This document shows, one piece after another, positions 59,912-64,000 of a DNA stretch of 64,000 bases. This DNA comes from Gorsachius magnificus (Eukaryota; Chordata; Aves; Pelecaniformes; Ardeidae). The translations under genes and the position numbers were made by a program. Each line of letters opens with the position of its first letter. The first letter of the stretch is position 1. Below the pieces are notes generated by a model. The model ran no database searches and was not told where the DNA came from. It saw nothing but the letters and a program-made list of their open reading frames with translations. The stretch covers positions 61,890,599-61,954,598 of the forward strand of contig CM067084.1 in the NCBI GenBank assembly GCA_034008185.1. Direction: 5' to 3'.

Positions 59912-62900
59912 AATTGTAAGAATTGTATGCTCCAAAACTGAAACAATACATACATTTCACAAGTATAACTAAATTTTAGTAGAGTTTATGTTATTAAAAT
60001 TGCTGACATTTTATAATACAAAGGAATAACTTTTAGAAGGATAAAATGATCTCTCTACAATTTGCTATAAAGCTTTAGTATTCCATGAGTTAGGTACAGT
60101 ATCTGCACAGTGATTTGACAATACACGTTCTGTAGGGTGGAGTTCAAAGGCACATCTGTTTTTCATAGCTTCTTGAAGATTTACATTCTGCTACTGATTT
60201 CTTCTAAGTAGTTTAATAACTGTAAAATGGCACTACAGTCACATACTCCTTTTTTTTCTCTGTGCTTTCAAGGGGAAAATTAATCATACACAGGAATAAG
60301 TGTTTAGGAAACTGAGACTATATCTACATTATCAAGTAGTGTTCCATGAAAGAAGCAGACCTGCAGAGTGAAGCAGCAAAACTTTCTTACATTTTGGAAT
60401 ATTCTTACTTTTCATTTGAGCCAGGAGGACAGTTTGCCTCAAAGTACTTAGAAGAAAATTTATTTTTCCAATGACAACTGCTATACAGCCTCGTGATGAA
60501 GAACAAAGAAGCACCTTAAATTTGTAGATGTACAAACAGGTGGATAATAGATAAAATCAGAGAGATTATTTTCCAAAAACTCTTTTGGGGGCCAATGCAG
60601 AATGTGTTACATACTGCACTACGCAAAACCCTAAGGCAGAGAAAGAGATATATGCTGACTTCCCTTTATGGGGTGCAGACAAGTGACCATATCTGAGACT
60701 GGATCCAGATATAAGCTTCTTGTTCTTTATATTCCACATGTCCCCATTTCACCCTGATATTTTCCATATTATCTGAAAGAATAAGGGGGCAGAAAGGGGA
60801 CAGTGCATATACAATGCTGAATACAGAGATAGCTTAAATAGTTGTATGGCACTGGGATGTACTAGATATAAACAAAATTTCAGTGAGTTTCCCCCCATGC
60901 ACTGTACATTCAGCACAGTGGGTCTCATTTTGGCCTGTCTTGATACAATATGAACTCTACAGTTAAGCTTTTCAAAATTTTTGAAAAATAATATTCTACA
61001 TAAACTATCACCGTACCTTTAAAATCACAAGTAGATGAGATAATTAACTTGACTGCCATGTCTACAACTTTTTTAATCCCGTTTATACAAGATAGCTTCT
61101 TTTTAATTAGTTCTTGGCAGGCACTGCAGCTATGATAGTAATTCTAAACCATATTCCAGTGAAGTGTTCCAGCAAGTTTCTATATCTTAAAGCTGCAATA
61201 CAAAACATGCAGCAAAAACCATTGTCCTGGTTCTGTAAAGCTATCTCTGGTGGCTAATCCACCAAAGATGAGGATTGTGTGCATATGTGCAGTTATGCAG
61301 GATCATGCTCGTAATTGTAGGTACTAATTGCAGGTATTGAGATGCTTTTTACATTGATTACTGTGGGTTTAGCTACAACCAAGAGCTCTAATAAGTAGAA
61401 AACATGCAGAAGTGGATTATTCAGTGTGCAGTTTCTTTTTTGTTTTCCTGTTTGTAGGAAGCAAGTATACGACTAGTGTTTTACCCTGGAAATTATTCTG
61501 CTTTTCATCACCAACGATCAGCTTTAGCATAAATGCTGAATCTGTCCTATCAGAAGCATAGATCTGTACTTCTAACAGCATTTCTTTTGTGCATAGAAAC
61601 CATAATAAAGCAGAAGCCAATTAATGATGGATGTTGAGAGGAAGCGTTGGAGATTTCTATACCCTACCCCAGCTGAGAGATACAGGCTGTGTAGATAGGA
61701 ATTTACAAGATCTAAAATAGAATTGGAAGATGCACAGAGCTCAATAAAGCATCATTCTGTACGAATTATTGTGTTCTTTAGGCAGCGATGAAATATCATT
61801 GTGACAGCTGGGATTTTATTCTGACTTGGCTTAAACCAGTTTCTATACTGAATTAGAGGACCTCAAATTAGCTTTCTCATTGTGCAGACAATCTCTACAC
61901 TACTGGGCAAATCCACAAGTATATGAGATACTGAGAAGTTTCATTCATTTTGCTCATGTTTCAGCTTCTACTAGTGGTGTCTCCTGCCTCTCCACCCAGA
62001 AAAAGATGAACTCAACAATTCATGATTTCATTAATTCAAATTCCATACCATAGGCAGCCAAGAAAATAAGATGGTAGATATGGACTTTCAGCCATGTGGT
62101 TATACTTAATCCGAGAAAAGCCTAAAGAGCATACTTGAATAACGCCTGGATAAAAATGCTCCTGCATTTTAGGAGCATGTACACATGCAATTTTTGCACT
62201 TTTCTGGTAAATATAAATGCTATCCTGTACACTCCAAATCATATGTTAATGAAAGTACACTAATATGCTAGTAAACTCAATCAAAATAATATACCAGTGA
62301 TTTTGTACTTCTACTGCAATCAAAATGGATTGCCTGTTTTCACTCGTACGGTATGATTGCCTTTTCACAACAGAAACCCCACAATACAAAGAGTTATTGT
62401 CAGATTTAGCATAGATTTTAGCAGAGAATGTTTTTATTGATGAAACTTGCCAAGTTGCATCAGTTTGCTTCGGTGTTTTCATTCTATTTGTATGACCCAA
62501 TTTTAGCTCATTGATGATAACACATTTTGATTTAAACCCACTTTGATGTCAAGTCAGTTTGATTCAAAAATCCTGTTGAATTTAACTCATTTCAGTGTTT
62601 CTTGATGTGATGTTTTTGTACATCATCAAGTATAGGAAGTTTATCTTTACATTTTTCTGAACTAGCAGAGAATGGTTACCTATAAAATTGCCAAACATTA
62701 TAAATTTTTTCTCTAGCCTTTTTCTGCTCACTGATGAATAGCTTTAACTATTCCATGAGATTTCCAATCAGTTTTAACTTCATTCTTAACTTCCTAAACA
62801 TATTCTTTAGTTCTCACTTTCATTTTAATTCATTCCAACATTATCTCCTGACAAGATGCTATATTATTTAGACACCAATTTCTTAACAAACAGAAGGAGA

Positions 62901-64000
62901 CTATGCAAACTTGATGTGCCAAGAATGTATGTTAGTGCCCTGAAAACTGCCAAGTTTCAGAGATGATGATTTGCCTTGTTAATTATTTTGACAAGACTCT
63001 CTATTGCAATAGCCTTAACCATTTTTTTCTCCCATTCCTAGATATCCTTAAAACTCACACCTAATATTTTCAGATAAACATCAAGCTCTCTTCTGTCTTC
63101 TACTGGCAGAAATATGTGGAAGCCTGGGGCTCTAGGATTTGCAAAGAATTAGAGAGAGAGAGTTTTAGTGCTGCAAGTTTTAGCTGTAACCTTTGCAATT
63201 TTAAGTCTGAAAATTATCAAAACTATTTTTCAGGAACATAGTGTTTTGCATTAAAAATCCTGTTAGACACAGTCAATAATACTTCTTAACAATTTTTTAA
63301 ATTTATATACCATATTCAAGGTTCTGATTTAATAGAAAATCACACTCAAGATAATATGAGGAATGTATAACATTTAGAAGATAAAAAAAAGCTTTTTAAA
63401 AAATTTCATATCTTATAGGAAAATTGATAATGCATATTCTTCATTTTACATCAGAATCAGTGTTTGTTTCTTTAACTTCATAATATTTTCTGAGCAGCTC
63501 AGTGTTTCACATCTGGTTTGGGACAAGATAGTCTACCTTTTATGTCAAATGCATGCTATCCATTAGCATGGAGCCAGTTCACTTAAAACTTACTGGTTTT
63601 TTAGGAGGAACCAAAAATGGAGACCTCACAGTCCTTATTGGAGTAATCAGCAGATTTCATATTCAAAAGGGACTACTGTCACATAATCTGACAGCCTCTG
63701 TTCCCAGAACCCCTTGGTTAGTTCTAAAGGTATCTCTGAATGTTCTGTGCCCTGTTCCTATTTTTTCTATTGGACCTCCCTGTACAGTTGCAAGTGATTT
63801 TGAACAACCTGTTATTCCAGTTTCTTTTCCTACATGTTACGTAAATGTATCAGTTGCCTAGATATAGCCTTCTACTTACCTTCAAGATACTTTATGTATT
63901 CCCTATGGACTACAGTTCATGACACAGTGTTATTTCAGAGGACATAGTCTCCCACAGGTCCTGTGACATATCTGTCAGCGCTGTGTGGACTTCTTGGACA
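59912..64000. other. Non-coding stretch, nothing recognised
   Basis: AT-rich, with an (AG)6 run at 63151-63162. The 102-codon frame at 63553-63861 (+) is the longest, with no recognisable domain. The 84-codon minus-strand frame at 62246-62500 is likewise featureless. No RNA gene visible. Confidence 0.5.

Noticed and set aside
63553..63861. 102-codon open frame near the right end
   Set aside because: No recognisable domain or signal; hydrophobic and proline-rich parts look like chance translation.
1..64000. CRISPR arrays, operons, integrons or other prokaryotic systems
   Set aside because: No regularly spaced direct repeats and no dense coding; CR1 and avian-type LTRs show vertebrate nuclear DNA.

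Overview
The window reads as AT-rich, gene-poor vertebrate nuclear DNA from a bird. The evidence is the repeat content. There are several CR1 LINE copies in avian form: 5'-truncated, with 3' ends in 8-bp ATTCTATG-type repeats and RT frames reading [21 protein letters not shown] and DDTKLGG. There are also two avian-type endogenous-retrovirus (ERVL-like) solo LTRs. Species cannot be named from the sequence alone. I found no host protein-coding exon, tRNA or rRNA that I can support. The only long open frames with recognisable protein content belong to CR1 elements.

Layout. 1-2.3 kb: nothing recognised. 2.3 kb: faint MIR/CORE-SINE-like relic. 3.2-3.7 kb: old LTR. 6.65-6.9 kb: short ancient-repeat-like stretch, then a perfect inverted pair of POU octamers. 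12.0-12.2 kb: CR1 3' end (+). 17.4 kb: second MIR-like relic. 23.27-24.55 kb: young CR1 (+) with an open 385-codon reverse-transcriptase frame. 26.2-26.5 kb: very old CR1-like relic (+). 32.2-33.3 kb: CR1 (+) that has lost its 3' end and whose RT frame is broken. 33.86-34.1 kb: probable ancient antisense CR1-like RT relic. 35.18-35.76 kb: 580-bp solo LTR with TATA box, poly(A) signal and a 5-bp near-perfect target-site duplication. 41.5-44 kb and 51 kb: unique-looking sequence that could be conserved non-coding DNA. 54.16-54.27 kb: A-rich to G-rich polypurine tract with a quadruplex-compatible motif. 57.0-57.3 kb: CR1 (-), roughly 95% identical by eye to the 3' end of the 23-kb copy. 59.4-59.83 kb: CR1 (-) of a different subfamily with an open C-terminal frame, abutting a (TA)n(TG)n microsatellite. 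59.9-64 kb: nothing recognised.

No genes act together here. The most likely settings are an intergenic desert or a very large intron. I did not find a convincing undescribed system. The most useful leads are the candidate regulatory motifs (6.7, 27.2 and 51.3 kb), the unusual 3'-truncated CR1, and the pair of LTRs with a shared U5 design.
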